DNA of 35,140 nucleotides from Seison nebaliae (taxonomy: Eukaryota; Rotifera; Pararotatoria; Seisonacea; Seisonidae): positions 1 to 35,140 of the forward strand of contig JALJEE010002321.1 in the NCBI GenBank assembly GCA_023231475.1. Direction: 5' to 3'. Below the pieces are notes generated by a model that worked only from the letters and a program-made list of their open reading frames with translations, did not search any database and was not told the DNA's origin. Positions 21,485-31,939 of the stretch are shown piece by piece. Position numbers and translations under genes: made by a program. Each line of letters starts with the position of its first letter. The stretch's first letter is position 1.

Positions 21485-23573
21485 ATGCAATTAACGATGA
21501 TATTGGTCATCGCTTTCCTTGCATCGATTACTTCGTTATTATTGACACTTTTTAGTATCATTTCCAATTCATGGGTGAATATTGTTGAGATTACTCGAAT
21601 ACAAATGAAGACTCGTGCTCCTTTGCGATTAGTTCATTCATTCTCCTTTTTTACCGTTCTATATTTTTGTAGCGTCCCACATCAATGCCAGATGTTCTAG
21701 CCTATAATCGTCAAGTTGGAAATAATGAATCGAAGATATGGAAGAATCTCATATCGACACATTTGAGACCGATCTGTCGAAACAATTGTTCATACAAATC
21801 ATTCGAATATACGAGTGAGGATCGTATTCAAAAATTCCGAGAAGCTTTTAACATCACAAATACACCCATTTCATTGAGATTCACTCGACAAATCAAATAT
21901 GGAGCTAATCAAGTGAATGATCTTACAACATACCGTATGAAAAAGTTTCAGTTTGCAACAACTACTCAAGTTTCTCCATCCGCTTCACCTACAATAACTG
22001 GGAAGAATATGAACAACAAGAAATTTCAATTATCCAGTCGACAACTATTATTTCGAAGAAAACAATTTGAGAAATTTAGGAAACGAAAAAAGAAGAAGAT
22101 GAAACATCGACTTCCACAATATATCAAAATGGAAGTAAGTGCTGATTTGGGATTGTGGTATATCTGCATCTATCAAACGAATGGGAAACACACATGTCAA
22201 GCGAATAAGAATTATAATATCGTTTCAGGACGAGTGGCTGATTCGAGTGTTATCTCATCTGTAGCTCGTTAATAATTTCTATATATAATATTTTATATTC
22301 CATTTAATCTCTCAATTACAGATTCATTAAAACGAGCAGCATTTAGTATTTGCGTTGCATTTATTGTTCACCTTGGGGCCTTCATCCTCTTCATCTACAC
22401 ATTGAACGATACAAGACTTAACCTTCAGAAATCTCAGATGATGAATGAAATTGATAAGATTGACAAGTCGTTCAATGAAACCATATCAAAAGATTCTCAA
22501 ACCACCATCATGAATTCAACCGCATATTCCATCAGATCTGAACCTGATGCAAACGCAAAAATAGATTGTCATGATGAGAGTGTACCTAATGACAGTTTCC
22601 GAATTAAACCAGAATTACCTCCAAGATTAGTTCGATTGAAAATTACTTCATTCAAATTCGATTCCGATACTTTGTCCGATGGAAGTTCAACAACTCCTTC
22701 CCAAAGAGTAAAAGTGAAAAAAGTTCAAACGATCAATCACAAAACATCACTATGTGTAAACACCAATTTGGCATCGGCACATTCTACTTCATATGATATG
22801 ATTAATAATTATCAATCAGTTCTTCTCCAAACAAAACTAGTTTGAATTTAAATTCTATCGATTTTAATTAAATATTTTTATCATCAGAATTATAGTCCAG
22901 TAAAATTAGGAAATTATGGAAGTTCATGTTTGTCAGAAATGAATTTTCCTATGAATATCAGAAGAAGTAGCAAACGATCAAATACATCGAAAACATTCTC
23001 CAATTTATTAAAGAATAAAGACGATTGTGTTTCGATGAATGAAATTAATCGAATTCCTACCAGTCGTGCTAAGTTGAGTGATAAGAATTTGAAAATTTTG
23101 GTAACTCAAAAAATTCCAAGACTTCCATCACCAACCAACGATTTGACAACAAAATGGAAATCAACTAACGATAAACGGATGGCAATCGTTGACGTTTCCA
23201 CGAAAGAGATCTGCTACAAAATGTATAGACAAAATCAAATGTATACTGTCTCAATTACATTGATTACAGCGAAGCATCATTCGTTAATCGCTGCAACACT
23301 TCTTCTAACGACATCATGTTAAATGGATTTGTTTAATGAAAATAATATTTTAAATTCATTTTAAATTTAGGTTTACTACAAACTCTGGCATTGTTATTTT
23401 CGGTGTTAAGTATTTCCGATGAAAAGTTCGTTAGGAATGCAATCAACTTTAAATTCGGTTATGGAAATGGTTTTTGGTGTTGTTATGTGGCGTTGTTGTT
23501 TCTTGCAATTAATCTCATTGTGACTACTTACCTTGCTCTATACAATACGGTGAAGAAGAATATAAAGACATAA
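21485..23573 (+). CDS. Claudin/PMP22-superfamily four-helix membrane protein with giant loops
   Basis: Five exons: 21485-21631, 21673-22267, 22322-22839, 22888-23317 and 23371-23573, with introns of 41, 54, 48 and 53 bp, all GTT...AG and in phase; the product is 630 residues. Helix 1 is about 4-28, followed by W30 as in claudins. The first extracellular loop then carries an extra stretch of roughly 150 residues, basic near its end (FRKRKKKKMKHR), before the signature GLWYICIYQTNGKHTC (GLW 209-211, C214, C224), whose cysteine spacing equals that of claudins. Helix 2 is about 254-275. A cytoplasmic loop of some 270 residues, Ser/Lys/Asn-rich, separates it from helix 3 (about 550-576); helix 4 is about 595-618 (GFWCCYVALLFLAINLIV). 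Ordinary claudins are 200-300 residues with short loops. Likely a cell-junction or channel-modulator protein at the plasma membrane, but partners are unknown. Confidence 0.75.
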
Positions 23574-23876
23574 AGATAAATTGTCTAATTTCATTAAACA
23601 AATAAATAAATAAATGTGCTGTTCAATAAATTGGAAGATCACTGTCGGTGTAAATTAAACAATAATACAAACACTAAATATTCTCCATTCGGATGTAATA
23701 ATTTCGATTTCTATGTCGTTTACCTAATTCAACAATTGTCAAAAAGAAGAGGAGAAGGAAGAGGAGAAGGAGAAGGAGAAGGAGAAGCAGAAGGAGAAGG
23801 AGAAGGAAAAGGAGAAGAGGTTGTTAGATGAGAAGAAAAGACTAAAAGATTTTTCCAATGAAGAAAGTTTGGAAGT
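23574..23876. other. Convergent 3' flanks with a purine repeat
   Basis: Between the converging claudin-like and acyltransferase genes. It has nested AATAAA copies at about 23598-23613 and the GGAGAA microsatellite. Confidence 0.75.
23744..23820. repeat. (GGAGAA)n purine-rich microsatellite
   Basis: Array of ggagaa/gaagag units with a few substitutions. All purine on the plus strand, so it could adopt triplex (H-DNA) structure. It lies in the 3' flank shared by two converging genes. Confidence 0.9.
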
Positions 23877-25103
23877 TTAAAGAGATTGATTGATAAGAAA
23901 ATTTCCAAAACTATTTCCGGGTAAGAGACGATTGCAGAAACCCAGCACTAAAATAGAGGAATAATAATATCGGAAGAATTTCGAATAAATAAGAAGATAT
24001 GTTATCCATAAAAGGAAAGCGATCCAACCACTTAATCGAATTGGTGCAGTCCAATGGAATAGTGAATACTCTTCTCTGTAGACATCAACTGTCTTGTTGT
24101 CAGAGAAAACTTCTTGTGTCAACATTTCATTTGTATAATGATGTTCGTCATTGTTATTTATTGCTGTTTTGTAGAAATGTTTCAATAAATTGTCTTTCCG
24201 TCTCCACAATTTGAATAACCAGGTTTCGATAGGTTTCTCTCCATTCAACTCGCCCAATTGTGTAAGAAATTGTTTTTTCGAATATCGTTTGATGACGAAA
24301 TGAATTTTGGGTGGGAGGATATTAAAGAAGATATCTGTTTCGCCTTGTGCCATTTCATGTTGTTTGTCAAATGAAATTGTAATATCATAAATTGCATCGA
24401 ATATATCGAGTCGATTCAATTCATTTACGATGTAGATGAGACCGGTTGATCGTGGACAAATGACATGTCGTATTCCTTTCAATGGAATATCATTCTCTTC
24501 GATGAAATTATTACTACGTACAATGGTCGATTCGCTGAAATCGGTGCCTTCTGGAAATAGTAGAATATAATTATCATTAGTTTTACTGCAAATCTTCTCG
24601 TAATATTTTAAGTAATTACAGATTGTCTCTTGATCTAAATTCCATCGACGTTTCAGGAAGATGTATGAGGCGACTTGCATCGACCATCCCAATCCAGGTA
24701 ATTTGGATAATGTCTCTTTTAATATTATTCTCATTCGTCCACATCTATTCGAACGGACACATAACGGGAACCATAGATACATCCAATCCAATCGTGTCCG
24801 ATGATTCATGAGAACTAGAGACATTCGCTCACCGTTATCCTGATGGTAATTCCTCAAATCCTCAATATCCCCATAAATGACAATACGGATATTGTAGAGG
24901 ATAGCCAATATGTCATACATGGCTAACATCCATTGATTGATAACGAAATCGATACCATATCGAACGATATAAATTTGAATAAATCGTTTTCGAATAGGAA
25001 TTAATGAAATCAAAACAAAAACTCCCAAAAGACTAATGAATCCGTGGAGAGTGGATATTCCGATAAACAATCCAAGCAATATTCCATTCCATTGAATCAT
25101 CAT
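23877..25103 (-). CDS. LCLAT1: Lysocardiolipin acyltransferase 1-type 1-acylglycerol-3-phosphate acyltransferase
   Basis: Single-exon, 408-residue membrane acyltransferase of the PlsC/AGPAT superfamily, in the LCLAT1 (ALCAT1) branch, which re-acylates lysocardiolipin and other lysophospholipids at ER or mitochondria-associated membranes. Motif I is NHRTRLDW (100-107; H101, D106), followed by LPGLGWSMQ (135-143), motif III LLFPEGTD (181-188; E185) and the HVICPRSTG segment, all in the order and spacing of LCLAT1. Two hydrophobic N-terminal segments (about 8-36 and 50-77) and C-terminal helices frame the catalytic part. Length is close to human LCLAT1 (376-414 depending on isoform). Two ATGs are adjacent at 25103 and 25100. 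AGPAT5 is the nearest alternative. Confidence 0.88.
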   Translation of the reverse strand: MMIQWNGILLGLFIGISTLHGFISLLGVFVLISLIPIRKRFIQIYIVRYGIDFVINQWMLAMYDILAILYNIRIVIYGDIEDLRNYHQDNGERMSLVLMNHRTRLDWMYLWFPLCVRSNRCGRMRIILKETLSKLPGLGWSMQVASYIFLKRRWNLDQETICNYLKYYEKICSKTNDNYILLFPEGTDFSESTIVRSNNFIEENDIPLKGIRHVICPRSTGLIYIVNELNRLDIFDAIYDITISFDKQHEMAQGETDIFFNILPPKIHFVIKRYSKKQFLTQLGELNGEKPIETWLFKLWRRKDNLLKHFYKTAINNNDEHHYTNEMLTQEVFSDNKTVDVYREEYSLFHWTAPIRLSGWIAFLLWITYLLIYSKFFRYYYSSILVLGFCNRLLPGNSFGNFLINQSL

Positions 25104-25328
25104 TCAAATCTAAATTCACTTCAATGAAAATTAAAGTGTTTTCATTAACATAAAATTTCAAAAAAAAAATTCAAATTTTCTTTCGCCGAATACGAAAGAA
25201 AAAGTGAATTTCTTAACAAAAAATTATCCAAACTAAATTTTTCGACTTTTCTTCCTCCTCTTCTTCCTTTTATCAATATCTCGAAAAAAATTTGTTATGT
25301 TATTCGGATTCTTTTTCTTCGCATATAC

Positions 25329-25589
25329 ATGCGCGTGTCATGTATAAGAAATGTACACACTTCATTCGGTTTGTGTCGACTGAATGGAAATTGTTCGATT
25401 AGCAATTATTTCATAATTATAATGCGACGCATTATGAAGTGCATATGTGTCGCTCTAATCGGAAAACAAAAAAATTATGTGACTATGTCGATTTCTCACG
25501 AAGAAGAATTTGTGAGAGATATCTCGACATTTGACGACGTGATGAGAGAAGAGGAATGGAATCTTACGGAGAGAAGATTCTCAGCTTAA
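25329..25589 (+). CDS. Possible small protein or exon, unrecognised
   Basis: An 86-residue frame from an ATG. Its last 34 residues (SISHEEEFVRDISTFDDVMR, then EEEWNLTERRFSA) have protein-like composition; the first half is less convincing. Internal ATGs at about 25422 or 25485 could be the true start, or the segment could be a last exon. No family recognised. Stop TAA followed by AT-rich DNA. Confidence 0.3.
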   Translation: MRVSCIRNVHTSFGLCRLNGNCSISNYFIIIMRRIMKCICVALIGKQKNYVTMSISHEEEFVRDISTFDDVMREEEWNLTERRFSA

Positions 25590-26124
25590 ATTTAGTAATT
25601 CTAATTAAACGACGACACAACATGTAAAGTAAGGTTGGAAGATCGAGATAATTATAACATGTTCAATAAAAAGGGAAATGGAAGATTAAAAATATAGCTT
25701 AAAAAATTACTCATGAAATGGAATATTCTTCTTCCTAATTCAAAATTCAATTTCTAGTACTAAATGTGCAATAAATTTTTGTTTTTATGAATATCTATCA
25801 CCTACTCTCGTGTATGGACAGATTTGGGATTGCAGACGAAATTCATTCCACGAAAGAGGAAGAGACCTCACGACTAGAACACATATGTTACTTAGGCATG
25901 TACATATACATCCACTCCACATATATATATATATATATATATATATCATGTGTCTATGCATTAAGTAATAAAATGTTATTTATTTATTCCTTTCATAACA
26001 TTTCTCTTTTGTAACTGAAAATAAAAGATAGAACGAATAATTATGTAATAATTTATTGCTCTAACAATTTATTAATCATTACTTGTCTTTATTGGAATAT
26101 TGTTTTTCTTTTTAATGTTATCTG
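25590..26124. other. Spacer with TA microsatellite
   Basis: AT-rich DNA with a pure (AT)13 repeat. The frame starting at about 25787 encodes a short protein-like stretch (DRFGIADEIHSTKEEETSRL) before running into the repeat; I do not call it a gene. Confidence 0.5.
25921..25946. repeat. (AT)13 microsatellite
   Basis: Uninterrupted alternating AT, 26 bases. Confidence 0.95.
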
Positions 26125-26283
26125 TCATTGGATGGTAATATCATCCGCATTTCTACGGTCAATTACACGTTCTCCTTTTAACTCATCCACTTCGTTTGGA
26201 TGAACACTTTTAATCGGTGACAATCGTCTGCAATGTCCATTTAGAGGAATGTATTGTTTCTTCTTTTTTTTAGTTACTTCCTT
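26125..26283 (-). CDS. Probable C-terminal exon of an unresolved gene
   Basis: On the minus strand one frame encodes about 50 residues with good coding character and ends in TGA at 26125-26127: a lysine run, then QYIPLNGHCRRLSPIKSVHP, NEVDELKGERVIDRRNADD and a short tail. Acceptor-like AAG sites lie just upstream (26270-26290), but the preceding exon was not found. A frame at about 26300-26440 is Cys/His/Thr-rich and could belong to it. No family recognised. Confidence 0.4.
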   Translation of the reverse strand, partial: KEVTKKKKKQYIPLNGHCRRLSPIKSVHPNEVDELKGERVIDRRNADDITIQ

Positions 26284-26531
26284 CTTCAATCAATTTAACG
26301 AGAATTAATTCAACATCAACATAAAGTTAAAGGTGTATCTCGAAATGATTGTTACACGTATGTAGATCGGAGTGTGGAGTGTACCGTCTCTTTGTACATG
26401 TGTGTTCGTGTAGACATGCGTACTCGGACATCGTGTACAGAAGAATTCATTTGTATATTTGTGATAATAATTTTAAAATAATAATAAAGTTATATTCCAA
26501 TCATCATCCTATTTCATCACATTAAATTCTG

Positions 26532-26741
26532 TTATTTCTCTCTTTCTTTTCGACCTTTTCGAAATAAATCTCGTTTATTCTCATCGATTTCCTCAATATT
26601 CATGTAAAAATTTGCATCAACATATTCGTCAGCATCCCTCTCCTTCTCCCTCTCTCTCCCCCCTCCACATTCATTTACTTTCTTCTTCTTCTTCTTCTTC
26701 TTCCCTAAATTATTGGTTCGAACTTCATTTCTTAATTTCAT
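26532..26741 (-). CDS. Possible charged exon, unrecognised
   Basis: A 69-residue frame starts at an ATG directly after an acceptor-like gaatatag. It has a lysine run encoded by the CTT/AAG microsatellite, a Gly/Arg/Glu run, then a more protein-like end (DEYVDANFYMNIEEIDENKR). A phase-compatible upstream mini-exon ending at about 26862 (GTTAAA donor) is possible. Much of it is low complexity, so confidence is low. No family recognised. Confidence 0.28.
   Translation of the reverse strand: MKLRNEVRTNNLGKKKKKKKKVNECGGGREREKERDADEYVDANFYMNIEEIDENKRDLFRKGRKEREK
26681..26702. repeat. (CTT)n microsatellite
   Basis: Seven consecutive CTT units. On the minus strand it reads AAG and would encode the lysine run of the overlapping frame. 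Confidence 0.9.
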
Positions 26742-28048
26742 CTATATTCTAGAACGTTTAATTTTGAAAATGTCCTCTCCTCTCCCTCTCATCAAATCCT
26801 CTTCATTTCAAATCTTTCTTCTCTCTCGTTTGAACATCGATTGGAATAGAATTAGAATTTAACGAAGTTCCATATCGATTCCATCCGCTCAATCTTCATT
26901 CATCCTGATGATGATGGAGAGAGAAGATTTTTATGTAAATGAATTAATTGTTTATAAAATTTCAGTTGAAATTTGAAAATAAACAAACAAATTTCTTTTG
27001 ATCGTCCCATCATGTAGATCGGTCATTAATTTTCTTCGTGTTCGTGACATTAAATTTCTGGTATTGAATCCAATTAGGATGGTAGATGGTAAATGATTCA
27101 TTCGTTGAAGAATTGTGAATAGAATACTAGGAGGAAGGCGATTCTTCTCCGATTGTAATTCATGTGTAAATTAGATATAATTAGATAAATATAATCGACT
27201 GATTATTTAGTTTATTGGACGGATATGTTTTGATGGCATCGTCATGAGATTATGATTGGGAGGAAAAGGAGGAGGAGGAGGAATGAATAAGATTTAATCT
27301 CAAATCCTTCTTATCAATACCAAGTAAATCAGTAAATATTGTAATTTTTGTTTTCGTATAATTTCAGTTGCTTTCAATTCGATTATATTCTCCTCAACAT
27401 ATTGTTGTATATATATTGTTCAATTGCTCATCGACCTTTTATGCATAGAATTACGTCCTAATTTTTACTATATATAGTTTGTTTAGATTTCTTTCTAATT
27501 TCTGTTCTTCTAATGACTTTTTAATGTTTCCACCAATCTCTCCTTTTCCAATTAATCCAATTATAACCTCACATGACAAACACACATCGACATTAAGAGT
27601 GAGACATTTATTTTTAAATTAAATCTCAAAAAATTATTTACATTTGCTGAAAAAAAAGTTCGAATATATACATTCTCATTCGATATTCACTCGCTCTTAT
27701 TAAACACCGATAATTATATGATAATATTCATCAACGATAATTTGTAAACGATTTCTCTTCATCAAAATTATTCTCTTCACCAATCACCAAAAAAAGACTT
27801 TCTTTCAGAGAAGATTTTCGGAACAATCATCAACATTATCATCGATTCATCACCACTCAATATTCTCAACTATTATTCGGTGAAACAGAATTACATACAA
27901 GAAATCGTTATTTGAACGTCGATTGACAAAGGATCATTGTTTCCATCAATAATCTCTCAATTCTGACAATTGAAATTTTTATTCCGATAATTCCAAATAA
28001 AAGTTTAGAAGAAAGACAGTTTAGAAACAAAAGAATTATTCCAACTAT
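26742..28048. other. Spacer and 5' flank of the PP2C gene
   Basis: AT-rich with short GGA-rich patches near 27260. No gene supported. The last few hundred bases are presumably promoter and 5' UTR of the phosphatase. Confidence 0.5.
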
Positions 28049-29386
28049 ATGGGTGCGTTTCTCGATAAGCCAATAGTCGATAAGGTGAATGCATCCGGTT
28101 CTGGAAATGGACTTAGATTTGCAGTCGCTGCCATGCAAGGATGGCGCATCGAAATGGAAGATGCACACTTCTCCCAAATCGGATTAAAAGATTTACCCAA
28201 CTGGTCATTATTCGCCGTGTTCGATGGACATGCAGGTAGTGGAGTCTCCACTTTTGCTTCCGCTCACATCGAAGAAGAAATATTGAATCATAAACAATTC
28301 CTGCCATGTGTGACGGAATTGGAGAGGAAAATGGCATCAGATGGGAAAGCTGATGTCAAATCGGAAATCTCCTGTTTAACTGATGTGTTCCGACAAGTCT
28401 TTCTTGATATCGATGTGCGTATCAAGAATTTGCCTGAAGTCCAAAATGGTAATGATCGTTCCGGTTCCACAGCTGTCGTAGCTGTTATTGGACCGTCACA
28501 TATATTCCTAGTGAATTGTGGAGATTCGCGTGGAATCATCGTTTCGGATAATCAAATCGTTTGTAAAACTGAAGATCACAAACCTCATCTTCCGTCCGAA
28601 CATGAACGTATTACTCGTGCTGGTGGTAGTGTGATGTTACAACGAGTTAATGGTTCATTGGCCGTTTCGAGAGCGTTGGGTGATTTCGAATACAAATCCA
28701 ATAATCGTATGGCTGCCACTGAACAATTGGTGTCTCCTCAGCCCGATATTTACGTACATGAACGAAATGCGGTTGATGAATATATGGTGTTGGCATGTGA
28801 TGGTATTTGGGATGTGATGACAAGTGATGAAGCTAGGCAATATCTTAATCATCGTTTACAAAGAATTAATGAATATCCAAATCTGGTCAATGAAACTTTA
28901 GATACATGTCTCTACAAAGTTCAAATATTTTATTTTTTTTTTAAATTTAATTATTAATTTTAATTCAATCTATGTTTAGGGAAGTCGGGATAATATGAGT
29001 GTTATCTTTGTGGCATTCGATGGAATAACGAAAGTAGACGCCGAACAAGTAGAACGAGAGAAAGTTCTGGATAATTTGATTGAAAGAAGAATTAGAGGTT
29101 CCGTTTCATTAGTGAATTATTGGGAATTCTATTAATTGTTAATGGACATTAAAGATTATCTAACCGAACCAAATCAAGTAGAATTAGCCTACATACTTCA
29201 CACACTATCCAGTGACAATGAATTATTTTCGTACTTGCCGCCCGTGGGAGGAATTCTGACGAAGTTAACATTTTAAACTTTTCTTTCATTCAATCTATTC
29301 AATCTATTCTTTCAACTTTCCCGCATATCAGGAGGAATGTTGTTGAAGAATCATTAAAAAGACTAAGTCCACATGTGAGCGATTAA
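28049..29386 (+). CDS. PPM1A/PPM1B-type Mg/Mn-dependent protein phosphatase (PP2C)
   Basis: Four exons: 28049-28918, 28980-29097, 29155-29263 and 29332-29386, with introns of 61, 57 and 68 bp (GTTCAA, GTTCCG, GTTAAC donors); the product is 383 residues, against 382 in human PPM1A. The N-terminus MGAFLDKP is near-identical to the animal PPM1A/B start, including the Gly2 myristoylation context. Metal and phosphate residues are visible: R33, E37, D38 (RIEMED), VFDGHAG (D59, G60), GDSRG (159-162), DGIWDVM (D251) and GSRDNMSV (D294). The last two exons encode the PPM1A/B helical extension (YILHTLSSDN, LPP-GGILTKRNVVEESL). Reading straight on from exon 2 hits a stop at 29133, which is intronic. The final TAA overlaps AATAAA (29386-29391), implying a tiny 3' UTR. 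It dephosphorylates Ser/Thr in stress-kinase and other pathways, mainly in cytosol and at membranes. Confidence 0.93.
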
Positions 29387-30124
29387 ATAAAGATGTATTT
29401 GAAAAACACACAACTCCGATTTCTCTTATTCTTCTTTTGTACTGATTCATTTGACTGGCAACAAGATGTCGAAAATTAATTTTTCCTGATTTCATTTCGT
29501 CAATCAGATGACGTTGTTTTCTCCCAGTATTCTATATTATTTATTTTATTTTATACATGAAACGTTCGAAAGGACACTTGGTCAGCTGATTGACAAAGAA
29601 AAACACGATGAAACACATTTATCTTCTCCATTTGCTCTGATTTCGATACCAATAACAATTCGGAAGATGATGTTTACATATCCATCCTCATTCCCTCGTA
29701 TATCTTACAACACAACAGTTTATGTATATAATACACATAATTAATACGGTTGAAATTATTGCCAATTAGATATAAACAAAGAACTATACAAATATATTTA
29801 TTTGAAAACGATTCTTATCGAATCGATCGATTCATTCATTATCGATCATTTAATTACTACAACATTTATTATTATTATTTTTTTATTATTATGTTAATTC
29901 TTCAATTTCTATCAAATTATATAATTTATTATACATATTTTGATTTAAGTTTAATTATTCTACTTGTTAGAGAGATTTGTTGCAATTAATTATAAATCAA
30001 TTTATCGATATTTGAAGTAAAATTAAATTTTGATGCACTACACTAAAAGTTCTCAAAATTCAATATTATTTATTTATAAAACAATTTAATGATATTATAT
30101 TCATTTCATAATTTTCGTTTATTA
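29387..30124. other. Convergent 3' flanks
   Basis: AT-rich space between the PP2C gene and the 3' end of the transporter gene. A 78-residue plus-strand frame at 29508-29744 has no family resemblance and I do not call it. ATT-type simple sequence at 29868-29892. Confidence 0.55.
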
Positions 30125-31939
30125 TTAAACTTTGCTAATCTTTTCACTTTCCTCACTCGACCAACAACATTCCTTCACCCACAATCCACAAATGCAAGTC
30201 ATCTTACAAATCCAATAATTTTCGTCATTATATCAAAAACGAACAATTACTAACCATCAGTAGGAATAAACATGAGATTGCAAATGTCGATTTTGGAAAT
30301 GAGACGTATCGTACCATGATGCCACCACATAACGGTCCTAGTGTTAATCTGTAGGAATTGAGTATAAAATAAAAAATAAATTCGAAGGTAACCCAAGTGC
30401 AATGGCCGTCATATGGATACCAGATAATCGTGTGTAAAAATCTTCATCATCGGCTAGAATATATTTTTCGTTTTTGATTTTCAATATTTGGACAAAAGAT
30501 GGTGTATAGATGAAACTGAGGGCTAAACCCATCAACGACGAACTGACATATATCCAATATTTCGATCTAATATATTTCATATTAGACTACAAATTCATTT
30601 AATGGTACGAACAATTTAATATGTAGAATAGGTGCTGGTCCAATGATGGAGAAAGCGGCAGAGAAAAATAACAATCCTGCCATTATAAACGGTAATGTGA
30701 ATTGTTTCTTTTTGTCCATAAAGAAACCAATAGGAATTGTAAGGACTGTATAGGATAGGGCGCTTACGGCAAAGCCAATTCCAAAAACCTTTTCCACGTT
30801 TTTAATTTTTGTCTATATAACAGAACAATATGTTTAAGGGGAATGATACGACGAAATAAAACTTTTTTTAAATGTAGAAGATATGTGGAATCGATGGTAT
30901 TAATGGCGAACATTGATAAGAAGATAGTTATGAGAACAATAAGTACATTAATGTTCCGTATAATTTTCGAAATTCTTGGTGTCTTTCCACATGAGATCTT
31001 TGAAACTTCACGACGCACAGACTTGTAATTCTTATGATTATTAAATGCGACTGAAATTTTTTGAAATAATAATGAGATTATAACTTAGGAAGATGTGAAT
31101 AATGCCAACTTTGAACCAAAAGAAATATTTGGAGAAGTGCTCCAAATATTATTTCTGAAAGCCCGACTGGCCAATATCGAGAACTATAACTAAGTCCTTT
31201 CAACAGATTCGTATTAAAATACGAACCAATTGCTAATCCAATACCGGAGGAGAATTCTAAAGATGACTAATTTTGAGAATTAATAAAATTCACGTTTGAA
31301 GTAAGTGGCTAACTGAAAGAGAGCCTAATTGATCAAAATATTGGTTGGTAATATAAGATTTTATAACGGTCCAAAATATACCATTGCCAATTCCTCTCAA
31401 GGTGGCTATGAGTATTGTTACGGACATGAAAGTCCAATATTCACTGATTGCAGATGAATAACTAGTAGAATCAAAGATGGTTATTCGGGTTGTTAAAACG
31501 AAAAAAAACCAAAATATAAAAGTGGCTATTCCATGGACATATAAGCCGATTGGTGAGGAGTGTTGTGTATTGAAAAATTTATTCTGTTAAATTTGAACAA
31601 ATAACTGATGTAGGGAATTAGGAAGAAGATGATTAAAGTGTTTAACATATTTGGAGATGGTTATTGAAGATATTGCCAAGAACACACTACATGTTGTTTC
31701 AATAGTTCCAATTGATATTTCTGCTCCTTTCTTCTCTTTAACCTTTTCACATATCAAGAGAATTATTAGAATTCAATAACGAAGATAATTTTTGATTTAA
31801 CGATTAATGGTAATGTGTTTACATAGACTGAGATGGTGAATGAGTTAATGAATGCGCAAAGAATAATAATAAATTTTACACAAACACCTATAGCAAATTC
31901 GGGTGTTAGTTTACTTTCCTTTTTATCTTTCTTCCCCAT
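30125..31939 (-). CDS. SLC18B1-like major facilitator transporter
   Basis: Nine exons: 31939-31802, 31742-31647, 31583-31314, 31266-31110, 31050-30863, 30812-30613, 30566-30393, 30348-30255 and 30202-30125. The eight introns are 44-63 bp, every donor is GTT, and the phases add up to a 464-residue product (human SLC18B1 is 456). Family landmarks in order: a cytoplasmic basic start, helix 1, EKKGAEISIGTIE (after helix 1), GIGNGIFWTVIKSY (helix 4 region), SSGIGLAIGSYF (helix 5), the inter-helix motif GFFMDKKKQF (motif A copy after helix 8), GPAPILHIKL (matching GP-PILHIK in SLC18B1) and LGPLCGGI near the last helices. SLC18B1 is a vesicular polyamine carrier in vertebrates; substrate here is inferred only. 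The divergent promoter region is shared with ETHE1. Exon 2-3 joining and the short exon 9 are the least certain parts. Confidence 0.78.

Noticed and set aside
22247-22321. GTGTTA donor for claudin-like intron 2
   Set aside because: A GTTAAT donor at 22268 has the same phase, gives a 54-bp intron of normal size and keeps more coding-like sequence.
29098-29135. Apparent end of the PP2C gene at the TAA at 29133
   Set aside because: The stop lies inside a 57-bp GTT...AAG intron; two further exons encode the conserved PPM1A/B C-terminal extension.
29508-29744. Plus-strand 78-residue frame between PP2C and the transporter
   Set aside because: No family resemblance, mixed composition, and located in convergent 3' flanks.
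31588-31609. Possible 22-bp intron in the transporter gene (GTTATT...AACAG)
   Set aside because: It is not a multiple of three and shifts the frame; a 63-bp intron ending at the same AG keeps the frame and fits the family.
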